Origin: Bradyrhizobium sp. BR13661
GTDB lineage: Bacteria > Pseudomonadota > Alphaproteobacteria > Rhizobiales > Xanthobacteraceae
Assembly: GCF_029892425.1 (NCBI RefSeq)
Contig: NZ_JARXWB010000031.1
Coordinates: forward strand, 31,466-95,465
Length of the DNA stretch: 64,000 bases
Reading direction: 5' to 3'
Below are positions 35,084-42,789 of this stretch, piece after piece. The number at the start of each line of letters is the position of its first letter. Positions within the stretch are counted from its first letter, which is position 1. The translations under genes were made by a program, and so were the position numbers. The notes under the pieces are model-generated. The model did no database searches. It saw only the letters and a program-made list of their open reading frames with translations, and had not been told where the DNA came from.

Positions 35084-35935
35084 ATGACCAAAGCAAAGAT
35101 CGCTCTCGTGACAGGTGCCTCGTCGGGCATCGGCGAAGCCACCGCGCAGCGCCTCGCGGCGGCTGGCTACAAGGTGTACGGCACCAGCAGGCGCGGAGTT
35201 CAGGCAGGCAAGAGCTCGTTCGAGATGCTGGCCCTCGACGTGACCAACGACGATTCCGCGACGGCGGCAGTCGGCGAGGTGATCCAGCGCGAGGGTCGCA
35301 TCGATCTGCTCGTGAATAATGCCGGATTCGGCGTTGCACCTGCCGGAGCGGAGGAGAGTTCGATCGAGCAGGCCCGCGCGATCTTCGAGACCAACTTCTT
35401 TGGGTTGATCCGGATGACGCGCGCCGTTCTGCCTCAGATGCGTCGCCAGGGCAGCGGCCGCATCATCAATATCGGCTCCGTCCTTGGCTTTTTGCCGATG
35501 CCTTACGGAGCGCTCTATGCCGCGACCAAGCATGCGGTGGAGGGTTATTCGGAATCCCTCGACCACGAGCTGCGTACACGGGGCATCAGGGTCTCCATCA
35601 TCGAACCCGCTTACACCAAGACGCCATTCGACTCGAACTTCATGGAGCCGGACGACAAACTCGACGAATATCGCGAGGCGCGCGCAGGCGTGAGCCGACG
35701 GGTGAATGAGGTGATGGCAACCGCCGAATCGCCTGAAGTGGTCGCCGAAGCCGTGTTGAAGGCGGCGAACGCCACGCATCCGAAAATTCGGTACGCAGCC
35801 GGTAAGCTCGCGAATCGTCTGCGGTTGCTTCGCAGGTTTGCTCCCTCCGGGCTGGTCGATGCCGGGATTCGAAAGGACCTCCGGCTTGATGCGACGCAGG
35901 AGTCACGGTCCTCCCGGCCCGCACGGGCTTTTTGA
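35084..35935 (+). CDS. Short-chain dehydrogenase/reductase
   Basis: The 283-residue classical SDR has the cofactor motif TGASSGIGEA (10-19), NNAG (about 84-87), and the catalytic Ser, Tyr and Lys in GSVLGF and YAATKHAVEG. It reduces or oxidises a carbonyl/alcohol with NAD(P)H. An ARG after the first motif (YGTSRRG) favours NADP. Divergent TetR control and the following oxidoreductase remnant suggest a detoxification module. The final 20 residues are Arg/Ser-rich and probably disordered. Confidence 0.9.
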   Translation: MTKAKIALVTGASSGIGEATAQRLAAAGYKVYGTSRRGVQAGKSSFEMLALDVTNDDSATAAVGEVIQREGRIDLLVNNAGFGVAPAGAEESSIEQARAIFETNFFGLIRMTRAVLPQMRRQGSGRIINIGSVLGFLPMPYGALYAATKHAVEGYSESLDHELRTRGIRVSIIEPAYTKTPFDSNFMEPDDKLDEYREARAGVSRRVNEVMATAESPEVVAEAVLKAANATHPKIRYAAGKLANRLRLLRRFAPSGLVDAGIRKDLRLDATQESRSSRPARAF

Positions 35936-35981
35936 CCGCGCGCGCCGCCGCGCCCGTTGCAGATCCATCGGACACAGAGAC

Positions 35982-36256
35982 ATGAAAGCACTCACCTTCA
36001 ACCGTTATGGCAAAGCCGATCAGCTTGCGTTCATCGATACGCCGCAGCCGACGCCGAAGCCGGATGAAATTCTGGTTCAGGTCCACGCAGCCGGCTTGAA
36101 TCCGATCGACAACATGATTCCGAAAGGAACATTCAAGCCGATCCTGCGCTTTCGGCTTCCGGCCACGTTAGGCAGCGATCGGACCAGGCAAAGGACGCCC
36201 TCGGCTACCTTGCGAAAGGCAGGGCCAAGGGAAAAGTCGTTGTCCAGATGAGGTGA
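35982..36256 (+). pseudogene. Zinc-independent NADP-dependent oxidoreductase, internally deleted
   Basis: The first ~65 codons encode the N-terminus of a quinone-oxidoreductase-type MDR enzyme (MKALTFNRYGKADQL...NPIDNMIPKG...LPATLGSD). The frame then shifts, and from 36179 another frame reads the family's C-terminus (SDQAKDALGYLAKGRAKGKV, ending VVVQMR and TGA at 36254). About 240 residues including the cofactor domain are missing. A deletion between two AGCGATC-like sequences explains the join. It lies 46 bp after the SDR gene. Confidence 0.85.
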
Positions 36257-36269
36257 GGTCACCCCACGC

Positions 36270-37430
36270 TCATTCCGCCAGCTGAAACCGCTCAAAACGA
36301 TCGAGCTCTTCCTCGATCTTCTGCTTCAATTCTTTGCGCCCCGCCGTCCTCTTGCCCTGCCCGAGCCAGGTCCACTTCTGCATCAGCAGCTTCTTCGCCT
36401 GCCGGTCGGCCTTGAGGTCGAGCGCGGCGACGATCTCGTCGCCGACCAGCACGGGCAGCGCGAAATAGCCGAGCTTGCGCTTGGCCTTCGGCACATAGGC
36501 CTCGAACAGATGATTGTAGCCGAAGATGAGATTGGTGCGCTTGCGCTGGATGATCAGCGGATCGAACGGCGAGAGGATGTGGACGAGATCCGGCGACACC
36601 TCATGCGGCTCCAGCAGCTCGGGCGCCGCCCAATGCTCCTGCTTGCCGGCGCCCTCGATCGCGACGGGAACGAGCTCACCGCGGCGGACGCGCGAGGCGA
36701 TGAGGCCAGCCACCGCCTTCTTGCTCGGCGCATCGAGATGACAAATCGAATCGAGACTGACGACGCCTTGCGCGCGCAGCGCGCGGTCGAGCAGATAGGC
36801 CGTGATCTCCTTCGCTGACGCCGGCCTGGGCAACTTGTCCCAGCCGAAATGCCGCGTCATCAGATCATAGGTCTTGAGCATACCCTGGCGCGCGCTGATG
36901 GTCGCGACGCCGGTGTAGAAGGCCAGCTGCAGCGCCCGCTTCGACGGCTTGCGGCTTTGCCAAAGATGCTCCTTCTCGGTGAGCACGTCGTCCTCGATAT
37001 CGCGGATCGTCAGCGGGCCGGCGCGGAGCAGCCGCATCACCTTGCGCGTGTCGGCTGGCGTCACCGAGGCATACCATTTGTGCCCCTCGCGCTTGTGCTC
37101 GCGCATCGCCGGCAGGAAGAAGCGAAAATCATTCGACGGTACATAGGACAGTGCATGGGTCCAGTACTCGAACACGCTTTTGTCGACGCTCTGGGCATCG
37201 CGCAGGTCGGCGCGGCGGTAGGACGGGATGCGGCTGAACAGGATATGGTGATGACAGCGCTCGATCACGTTGATGGTGTCGATCTGCACATAGCCGAGAT
37301 GGGTGATCGCATCAGCGACGGCGCTTGCGCCCTCCCCGAACGGTTCGCGCGTATCGAGACGCTGGGCGCGCAGCCAGATCTGCCGGGCCTGTTTCGTCGG
37401 GAGCGGAAGGGGTTTTGGTGCGCGGGGCAT
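36270..37430 (-). CDS. YcaQ-type winged-helix DNA glycosylase family protein
   Basis: The product is about 386 residues from MPRAPKPLPLP. The N-terminal QARQIWLRAQRL and the YVQIDTINVIERCHHHILFSR block (about 48-68) match the HTH_42/YcaQ family of AlkX-like interstrand-crosslink glycosylases, in which a Q-x-(Q/D) motif is catalytic; here it reads QID. Three winged-helix units and a C-terminal beta domain fill the rest. It likely removes alkylated bases or unhooks crosslinks. The start is uncertain by four codons. Confidence 0.85.
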   Translation of the reverse strand: MPRAPKPLPLPTKQARQIWLRAQRLDTREPFGEGASAVADAITHLGYVQIDTINVIERCHHHILFSRIPSYRRADLRDAQSVDKSVFEYWTHALSYVPSNDFRFFLPAMREHKREGHKWYASVTPADTRKVMRLLRAGPLTIRDIEDDVLTEKEHLWQSRKPSKRALQLAFYTGVATISARQGMLKTYDLMTRHFGWDKLPRPASAKEITAYLLDRALRAQGVVSLDSICHLDAPSKKAVAGLIASRVRRGELVPVAIEGAGKQEHWAAPELLEPHEVSPDLVHILSPFDPLIIQRKRTNLIFGYNHLFEAYVPKAKRKLGYFALPVLVGDEIVAALDLKADRQAKKLLMQKWTWLGQGKRTAGRKELKQKIEEELDRFERFQLAE

Positions 37431-37548
37431 TGCGGGAGGCAATGTAGCGGGATTCGCGCCAAGAGAAAGAACGGCAAGACGAGCAACGGGGCAAAGAAAA
37501 GCCGCACTGCCATCTGCTGACAGCGCGGCTAAATGGTACGGCCGAGGC

Positions 37549-37803
37549 CTACTTCATCATCATCGCCTTCTGCGCCTTCATGTAATGCATGCAGGCGCCC
37601 TTCATCTTGCCCATGCTCATGTCCGTGTTGGCCATGGCCATTTCCTTGTTCATGGCCACCTTGGCGGGGGTGTCGGCCGTGCCGGTCATCATGGCCGTCG
37701 ATTTCATCATGTTGTCGCTGGTGCACGCCATCATCGCGGCGGATGCGGGCGAAACTGAAAGAGCGAACGCGACAAAGGCTGCGGTGGTGAGCAAGGTCTT
37801 CAT
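37549..37803 (-). CDS. Secreted methionine-rich small protein
   Basis: The 84-residue protein has a signal peptide (cleavage after ASA, about residue 22) and an AGGAGA ribosome site. The mature part of about 62 residues holds 17 methionines (many as MM, MxM or MxxM), two cysteines and one histidine. Methionine clusters of this kind bind Cu(I)/Ag(I) in periplasmic proteins such as CopC, CusF and PcoE. No copper gene adjoins it, so metal binding is inferred from composition only. Confidence 0.7.
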   Translation of the reverse strand: MKTLLTTAAFVAFALSVSPASAAMMACTSDNMMKSTAMMTGTADTPAKVAMNKEMAMANTDMSMGKMKGACMHYMKAQKAMMMK

Positions 37804-37925
37804 CGAAAAGTCTCCTGAAGTAAAACGAAACCGGCGTCATGCCGGCCTTCGCAACTACGTATTCTCTCGCGACAATGTTTCGCGGAGAAGAAAATTTTCT
37901 TGCTGCAATGCGAAGCTGAACGGCG

Positions 37926-38240
37926 TTAGCGGCCGCCCTTCGGCGCCTTGGGCCGATCGCTGAGGCTGCCGGTGGCGATGTCGGGCTCACACGAGGCCCT
38001 GCCCCGCCCCTCCGCCTGGCAGCGATAGACGCTGCCGGTGAGACGGTCGACCAGCCACATGTTCTCGTCGGTCGGACCTTCGAGGCCGGTATAGCGGGAG
38101 GTCAGCCCCGTGATCAGCGTCGAGAGCAGGATCGCCACCGCAATCATCGCCGCGCCGATATAGATGGGCATGGCATTCAGAGACACGGTCCGATCCGGCG
38201 GGCCATTGCGATAGAATTGATAATCACTTGGCCTCGGCAC
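37926..38240 (-). CDS. Hypothetical single-pass membrane protein
   Basis: The 104-residue protein starts with GTG and has one hydrophobic helix at about residues 25-46 (MPIYIGAAMIAVAILLSTLI). The following part has two cysteines (VYRCQAEG and ASCEPDI) and is probably periplasmic. The tail is Lys/Pro/Gly-rich. No family is recognised. An alternative ATG lies just before the helix. Confidence 0.5.
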   Translation of the reverse strand: MPRPSDYQFYRNGPPDRTVSLNAMPIYIGAAMIAVAILLSTLITGLTSRYTGLEGPTDENMWLVDRLTGSVYRCQAEGRGRASCEPDIATGSLSDRPKAPKGGR

Positions 38241-38415
38241 TGGACGGAACTCGGCTCCCTCGTCGGTTGGTGGTGAAGGGTTCTGCTAGGCGGCCATCTG
38301 GCCGATTTCTTGTTCGCCAGCAGGCCAAGCGGCGACCGCTTTGCGACGATCGATGTGCGCGGGTTTCTGACACAAGGCAGCCGGAACCGCGCCCCGCGCG
38401 TCGTGGTTCACCAGA

Positions 38416-39594
38416 TCAGCGCCCGAACAGGCCGCCCACCATGTGGCCCAGGATGGCGCCACCCAAGCCGTTGTCAAAGCCGCCGCCGCCTTCGCCGCTG
38501 TAAGAGCGACGGCTGCCGCCGCTGGAGGCGCGACGACGCACGGGTTCGTCGTCGGAGTCGTCGGACTTGGCGCGGGCCGCTTTCGTGACCGCCGGACGAT
38601 CGGCCACAGCAGGGGCGTTCCGTGTGGTCGTGGCGGAAGCGCCCTTGATCGCAGCGATGCGGGCCAGCGCCAGAGATTTGAAGGTGCCGTTCGGATAGCT
38701 CGTCAGGTAAGCGTTGAGCTCCTCGACCTTGTTGCTGTCCTTGACCGAGCGCCAGAACTCGAGTTCGACATCGCTGGCCTGGGCCACGACGACCGGCGCG
38801 GCAGCGGCAGAAGCCGCAGGCGTCGCGGTCGGATTGAGATAGACGGCGCCGGTGAGATTGGTGTGGCCCCAGGGCAGCTGCGTCCTGTTGGTCTCGTAAT
38901 TGACCTGGGCGCGGACCTTGGTCATGGCCTGCTGGATCTCGACGCCGGGGGACGCGATGTTGGAGACCAGCGCGCGGGTGAACGGGCTGTTCGCGCCCGC
39001 TTCACCATCGAGCGCGGTCTGGCCCGGACCGGTCGCAAACGCGATCAGCGTACCTTCGCCAGACTTCATCTCGGCAAGCCCACTCGACACCGTGACTGAG
39101 CGTGTCGCCTTGGCGGAACGGATCTTTGCGGCGAAAGGATTGTCGCGGCAGGCGTCAAGGAACACCAGCTTGACCTTGGCATCCGCCATGGTCTGCTCCA
39201 GCGTGAGATCGACGTTGATTGCCGCGCCGAGCTTGACGTCCATCTCGGATTTGAGGTCGGCATCGACAGGCAGCAGATAATTGGTGCCATTCACCGCGAT
39301 GCCGTGGCCGGCATAAAAGAACAGCGCCACATCGGCACCTTCGCTCTTCTTGCCGAATTCGATCAGCTTGGCGGTCATGGCGTCGCGGGTGAGGTTCGCA
39401 CCCTCAACCACGTCAAAGCCGACACTGCGCAGCACCTGCGCCATCGACTTGGCGTCGATTGCGGGGTTGGGGAGCTGCGGGACATTCTGGTAGGCGGCGT
39501 TGCCGACCACGAAGGCGACGCGCTTGTCGGCGAGCGCAGCGTTGCCAGAGAAGACGAGGGCCGCGAGGGACATTGCCGCGATCAGGAAACGCAT
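38416..39594 (-). CDS. Secreted caspase-like peptidase (C14, metacaspase type)
   Basis: The 392-residue protein starts MRFLIAAMSL, with a signal peptide to about residue 22. The p20-like domain at 23-250 has the catalytic dyad His97 (FYAGHG) and Cys149 (LDACRDN). A low-complexity Ala stretch separates it from a short EFWRSVKDSN...YPNGTF repeat domain at about 300-340, then a Ser/Arg/Gly-rich tail ending GGLFGR. Bacterial members usually cleave after Arg/Lys. A perfect CRP-type site lies 62 bp upstream, between this gene and the divergent OmpA gene. Confidence 0.88.
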   Translation of the reverse strand: MRFLIAAMSLAALVFSGNAALADKRVAFVVGNAAYQNVPQLPNPAIDAKSMAQVLRSVGFDVVEGANLTRDAMTAKLIEFGKKSEGADVALFFYAGHGIAVNGTNYLLPVDADLKSEMDVKLGAAINVDLTLEQTMADAKVKLVFLDACRDNPFAAKIRSAKATRSVTVSSGLAEMKSGEGTLIAFATGPGQTALDGEAGANSPFTRALVSNIASPGVEIQQAMTKVRAQVNYETNRTQLPWGHTNLTGAVYLNPTATPAASAAAAPVVVAQASDVELEFWRSVKDSNKVEELNAYLTSYPNGTFKSLALARIAAIKGASATTTRNAPAVADRPAVTKAARAKSDDSDDEPVRRRASSGGSRRSYSGEGGGGFDNGLGGAILGHMVGGLFGR

Positions 39595-39656
39595 GATCTT
39601 TCCCCAGATCCAGAACCACCGATGCGCCGACTGTGGTCTCTTCCAGAGAGTCTGAA

Positions 39657-39672
39657 TGTGACTTATATCACA
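39657..39672. promoter_or_regulatory. Perfect CRP-type site upstream of the caspase gene
   Basis: TGTGA-CTTATA-TCACA is an exact match to the CRP consensus, centred about 70 bp upstream of the caspase-like ORF start. It is one of two such sites in the 308-bp gene-free stretch 39595-39902. Confidence 0.6.
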
Positions 39673-39815
39673 CAGAGGTCGCCACGGCTCCAAACCTGTA
39701 TTGCGATGGGAACGACCACTGCTGTGCAGTCGGCGCCCAGCCCAAAAAGCGAAGCGTCGCCCCGAGAGCCTGCGAAAGTGCGCTAAACTGGTCCCGGAAG
39801 TCTCCGTGCCACCAC

Positions 39816-39831
39816 CGTGACGAGGATCACA
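39816..39831. promoter_or_regulatory. CRP-like site upstream of the OmpA gene
   Basis: CGTGA-CGAGGA-TCACA matches the consensus with one mismatch, about 79 bp before the OmpA ATG. The rest of 39595-39902 shows no other feature. Confidence 0.5.
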
Positions 39832-39902
39832 TCGGAGCCTTTGAACCTAGCCTATGCTCGCAGCATCAAATCGCCATCAGGCGTCACAGCGAGGATACAA
39901 CA

Positions 39903-40544
39903 ATGACCCGTTTCAATAAGTTTTTTGGACTGAAGACCATCACACTCACGGCCGCGCTGTCGCTGACGGCAGGCCTGGCCTTCGCCGGCGACAACAACGT
40001 CTCGACCAGCCAGATCCTGGAGGCGTTGAAGCCGAAGGCGATCACCCGCGGCCTCTCCGCCGGTCCGCAGGTCGACCCGACCGCGCAGGCCAAGGAAGCG
40101 ACTTTCCTGAGCACCGTGCGCAACCGGCAGACCCGTTCGCTCTCGACGGGCGAACGTGAGCAGATCGCCGAGCTCGCCTCGACCAAGCCGAACATCGATC
40201 TGGAGATCCAGTTCGACTACAACTCGGCCGACATCGCCAAGACCTCGGTGCCGTCGGTGCAGGCGCTCGGCAAGGCGCTGTCCGATCCGTCGCTCAAGGG
40301 CTCGACCTTCGTGGTCGCCGGCCACACCGATGCGGTCGGCACGGACGAGTACAATCAGGGCCTCTCGGAGCGTCGCGCCGACACCATCAAGAAGTACCTG
40401 GTGCAGAATTACGGCCTCAGCGGCGGCGATCTGGTCACCGTCGGCTATGGCAAGACCAAGCTGAAGGACACCGCCAACGGCGCCGACCCGATCAATCGTC
40501 GCGTCCAGGTCGTGAACATGGACACCAAGACGGCGTCGAAGTGA
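39903..40544 (+). CDS. OmpA-family outer-membrane/peptidoglycan-binding protein
   Basis: The 213-residue protein has a signal peptide (cleavage after AFA, about residue 28). The C-terminal OmpA domain (about 95-205) shows FDYNSADI, the core VVAGHTDAVGTDEYNQGLSERRADTI and GYGKTKLKDTANGADPINRRV, including the Asp and Arg that bind diaminopimelate. The N-terminal part (30-90) is helical and lacks a beta-barrel, so it is a periplasmic rather than an integral form. GCGAGGA precedes the start. A hairpin terminator follows. Confidence 0.9.
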   Translation: MTRFNKFFGLKTITLTAALSLTAGLAFAGDNNVSTSQILEALKPKAITRGLSAGPQVDPTAQAKEATFLSTVRNRQTRSLSTGEREQIAELASTKPNIDLEIQFDYNSADIAKTSVPSVQALGKALSDPSLKGSTFVVAGHTDAVGTDEYNQGLSERRADTIKKYLVQNYGLSGGDLVTVGYGKTKLKDTANGADPINRRVQVVNMDTKTASK

Positions 40545-40570
40545 TCTGAGACGTCATCGCGACAATCGAC

Positions 40571-40602
40571 AAACCGCCTGCCGCGAAAGCGGCGGGCGGT
40601 TT
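40571..40602 (+). terminator. Intrinsic terminator after the OmpA gene
   Basis: A 14-bp stem (AAACCGCC-T-GCCGC / GCGGC-G-GGCGGTTT, with one G-T wobble) is closed by a GAAA tetraloop and followed by T-rich DNA. It can also serve the convergent mannosyltransferase gene ending at 40610. Confidence 0.85.
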
Positions 40603-40609
40603 TCCGTTG

Positions 40610-41875
40610 TCAGATCCAATTCTGAAACAGCATCAGCCGGTTGAACGTCTGCATCGACGTGCCGACGAAGGCGGCCGAGATCGGCAGCATCACGGCAAAG
40701 CCGATCGCCGCGACGCCGACATAGGCCCACAACGCCCAGCGCGGCAGCCCCTCTCTGCGCAGCGCATAGACCAACGCCAGCGAGGCTGTGGTCGCGGCCG
40801 GCAGATAATAGTAGATGAAACCCAGTGTACGGGGCAGCAGCGCCCAGGCGAGCCAGGGACCAAAATAGAACGCGGCGATCAAGAACGCATTCCAGCGGCG
40901 CGCGACGATGAAGTCACGCAACACAACCGCAAGCGCGAGCAGCGCCGGCCACAAAACCAGCGGATTGCCGAGGAACACGATCGCCGCAACGTTGTCGTCC
41001 GTGGTCTTGTCGAACAGGAACCACACCGGACGCGCGAGCAGCGGCCAGGATGGCCACGAGCTCATATAGGTGTGACCGGCGATCGCGGTGGTGGTGTTGT
41101 CGGCAAAGATCCGGCGCTGCGCCTCGATCAGGTCCGCCAGCGACAGGCCGTGCAGCGGAACGAAGGCAGCGACATACGTCACAGCCGGCAACAGCGCAAA
41201 GCAGAGCACGGCATGATGCGCCCTGAAGGTGGGCCAGAGATCGGGCCGATACCAGTCGGCTGGCTTTGCGTCGGCAAATAGCGTGCGCCAGCCCTGCATC
41301 AGGCGGATCACCGCAACGATGACGATGCAGACGCCGAGCGGAAACAGCCCGCTCCATTTGCAGGCAGCGGCGAGACCGAACAAACTGCCCGCGAGCGCGA
41401 ACAGCGCCTGCGGCCGCTCCTTTCGAAAGCCATGCATGAAGGCGGCGATCGCAAGCAGACCGACGCCGAGCGCGAAGATGTCGAGCATCGCGATGCGCGC
41501 CTGCACGTAGAGCATCTGGTTGAACGCCGCGATCAGCGCCGCGGCGATCGCGGGCCCTTGCGCAGCGAACAGCGCAAGACCGCAGAGATAGATCGCGACG
41601 ATTGCGAGCGCGCCGAACAGCGTTCCCGGATAGCGCCAGCCGAACGCATTGTCGCCGAATGCTGCGATCGATGCTGCGATCAGCTCTTTCGCCAGCGGCG
41701 GATGCATCGGATTGAGCATCGGCTCCGAGGGCGCAGCGCCCAGCATCTGCCGCGCCGCCGGCACATAATGCACCTCGTCGAAAACGAATTTGTCCGGCGT
41801 TACCAGCCCGACCAACAGTGCGAAATGGCTAGCTAGGAAGATTGCGACAGCGATCACTGCGCTTCGCGACGTCAT
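40610..41875 (-). CDS. PMT-type (GT39) protein/lipid mannosyltransferase
   Basis: The product is about 421 residues with about 11 membrane helices. The first periplasmic loop carries FVFDEVHYVPAARQ, with the Asp-Glu pair of PMT/ArnT-like GT-C glycosyltransferases, followed by NPMHPPLAKELI. These enzymes transfer mannose from a polyprenyl phosphate donor to Ser/Thr or to lipids on the periplasmic side. The ATG at 41873-41875 has no clear ribosome site, and the frame is open further upstream. It is divergent from the FecR/barrel pair. Confidence 0.85.
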   Translation of the reverse strand: MTSRSAVIAVAIFLASHFALLVGLVTPDKFVFDEVHYVPAARQMLGAAPSEPMLNPMHPPLAKELIAASIAAFGDNAFGWRYPGTLFGALAIVAIYLCGLALFAAQGPAIAAALIAAFNQMLYVQARIAMLDIFALGVGLLAIAAFMHGFRKERPQALFALAGSLFGLAAACKWSGLFPLGVCIVIVAVIRLMQGWRTLFADAKPADWYRPDLWPTFRAHHAVLCFALLPAVTYVAAFVPLHGLSLADLIEAQRRIFADNTTTAIAGHTYMSSWPSWPLLARPVWFLFDKTTDDNVAAIVFLGNPLVLWPALLALAVVLRDFIVARRWNAFLIAAFYFGPWLAWALLPRTLGFIYYYLPAATTASLALVYALRREGLPRWALWAYVGVAAIGFAVMLPISAAFVGTSMQTFNRLMLFQNWI

Positions 41876-42085
41876 CGGAACCGCATGTGCCTGGAGCGAC
41901 GGCTGTGGGGCTATTTTACGTGGCAAATCTGCGTCACCGCGAATAAAAAATAACTCAGCCGCTCCATTGAACGCATTCTGCCGCAACTGTCACTAAGCTA
42001 ACGCTCGTCTCGCGCCGCTTGTGACAATTCTGCCACCACAAACGTGTGCGATCCAGTACGATCAGGGACCTCGACCGGTTACGAA

Positions 42086-42787
42086 ATGAATTTGCGTTTT
42101 CTGCTGTTCCCCACACTGCTGTCGATCGCACTCTGCGCAGCGCCTTGCGCGCAGGCCCAGACGCGCGTCGGCGAAGCCGTCCTCGTCCAGAACGAAGTGG
42201 TGCGCGTGGCTGCGAGCACGACGCCGATCAATGTCGGCGACAGCATGCTGCGCGACGAGACCGTGCGCACCGGCGCCGACAGCGCGGCGCGCTTTGTCAT
42301 GGCCGACAGCACCAATCTGTCGCTCGGGCCGAGCGCGACGCTGAAGCTGGACCGCACCGTCTTCAACGACGAGCACAGCTATCGCGACGTCGCGATCCGT
42401 ATGGCCACCGGCGCATTCCGCTTCGTCACCGGACATTCGGAGAAGACCGCCTACAAGATCACGACGCCACTCGCGACCATCGGCGTTCGCGGCACCACGC
42501 TCGACATCCTGTCACAGCGCGGTCGCTCCGTCGTCGTGCTGCAGGAAGGCGCCGCCAGCGTGTGCACGCTGAACTTCCAATGCGTTCAGCTCACCCAGCC
42601 CGGCGACACCGCGGTCATCACCTCGACCGGCGGCAAGGTCTCGATCACCAAGACCAACACGCCGCCCTGGACTTTCGCGGCCAATTGCGCCGCCAATGCC
42701 GGGCTGTGCGCCGTCAACCAATATGCCGACGCCTCGCCGACCATTACGCCAGCCGTCCCTGACGACGGCATGCTGTGCGGGCGCTGA
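42086..42787 (+). CDS. Periplasmic FecR-domain protein, cysteine-rich
   Basis: The 233-residue protein has a signal peptide (cleavage after AQA, about residue 24). A FecR-type beta domain follows (DETVRTGADSAARFVMADSTNLSLGPSA, then KITTPLATIGVRGT), as in FecR-like proteins with a LysM-like scaffold role. Residues about 155-233 contain at least five cysteines (SVCTLNFQC, ANCAANAGLC, LCGR end). No sigma factor or TonB receptor is nearby, so classical FecR signalling is unlikely. The stop lies two bases before the barrel gene's ATG. Confidence 0.85.
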   Translation: MNLRFLLFPTLLSIALCAAPCAQAQTRVGEAVLVQNEVVRVAASTTPINVGDSMLRDETVRTGADSAARFVMADSTNLSLGPSATLKLDRTVFNDEHSYRDVAIRMATGAFRFVTGHSEKTAYKITTPLATIGVRGTTLDILSQRGRSVVVLQEGAASVCTLNFQCVQLTQPGDTAVITSTGGKVSITKTNTPPWTFAANCAANAGLCAVNQYADASPTITPAVPDDGMLCGR

Positions 42788-42789
42788 GA

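Noticed and set aside
42086..42787. FecR protein read as an iron-citrate anti-sigma regulator
   Set aside because: It has an export signal instead of a cytoplasmic anti-sigma part, and no ECF sigma or TonB receptor gene lies nearby.
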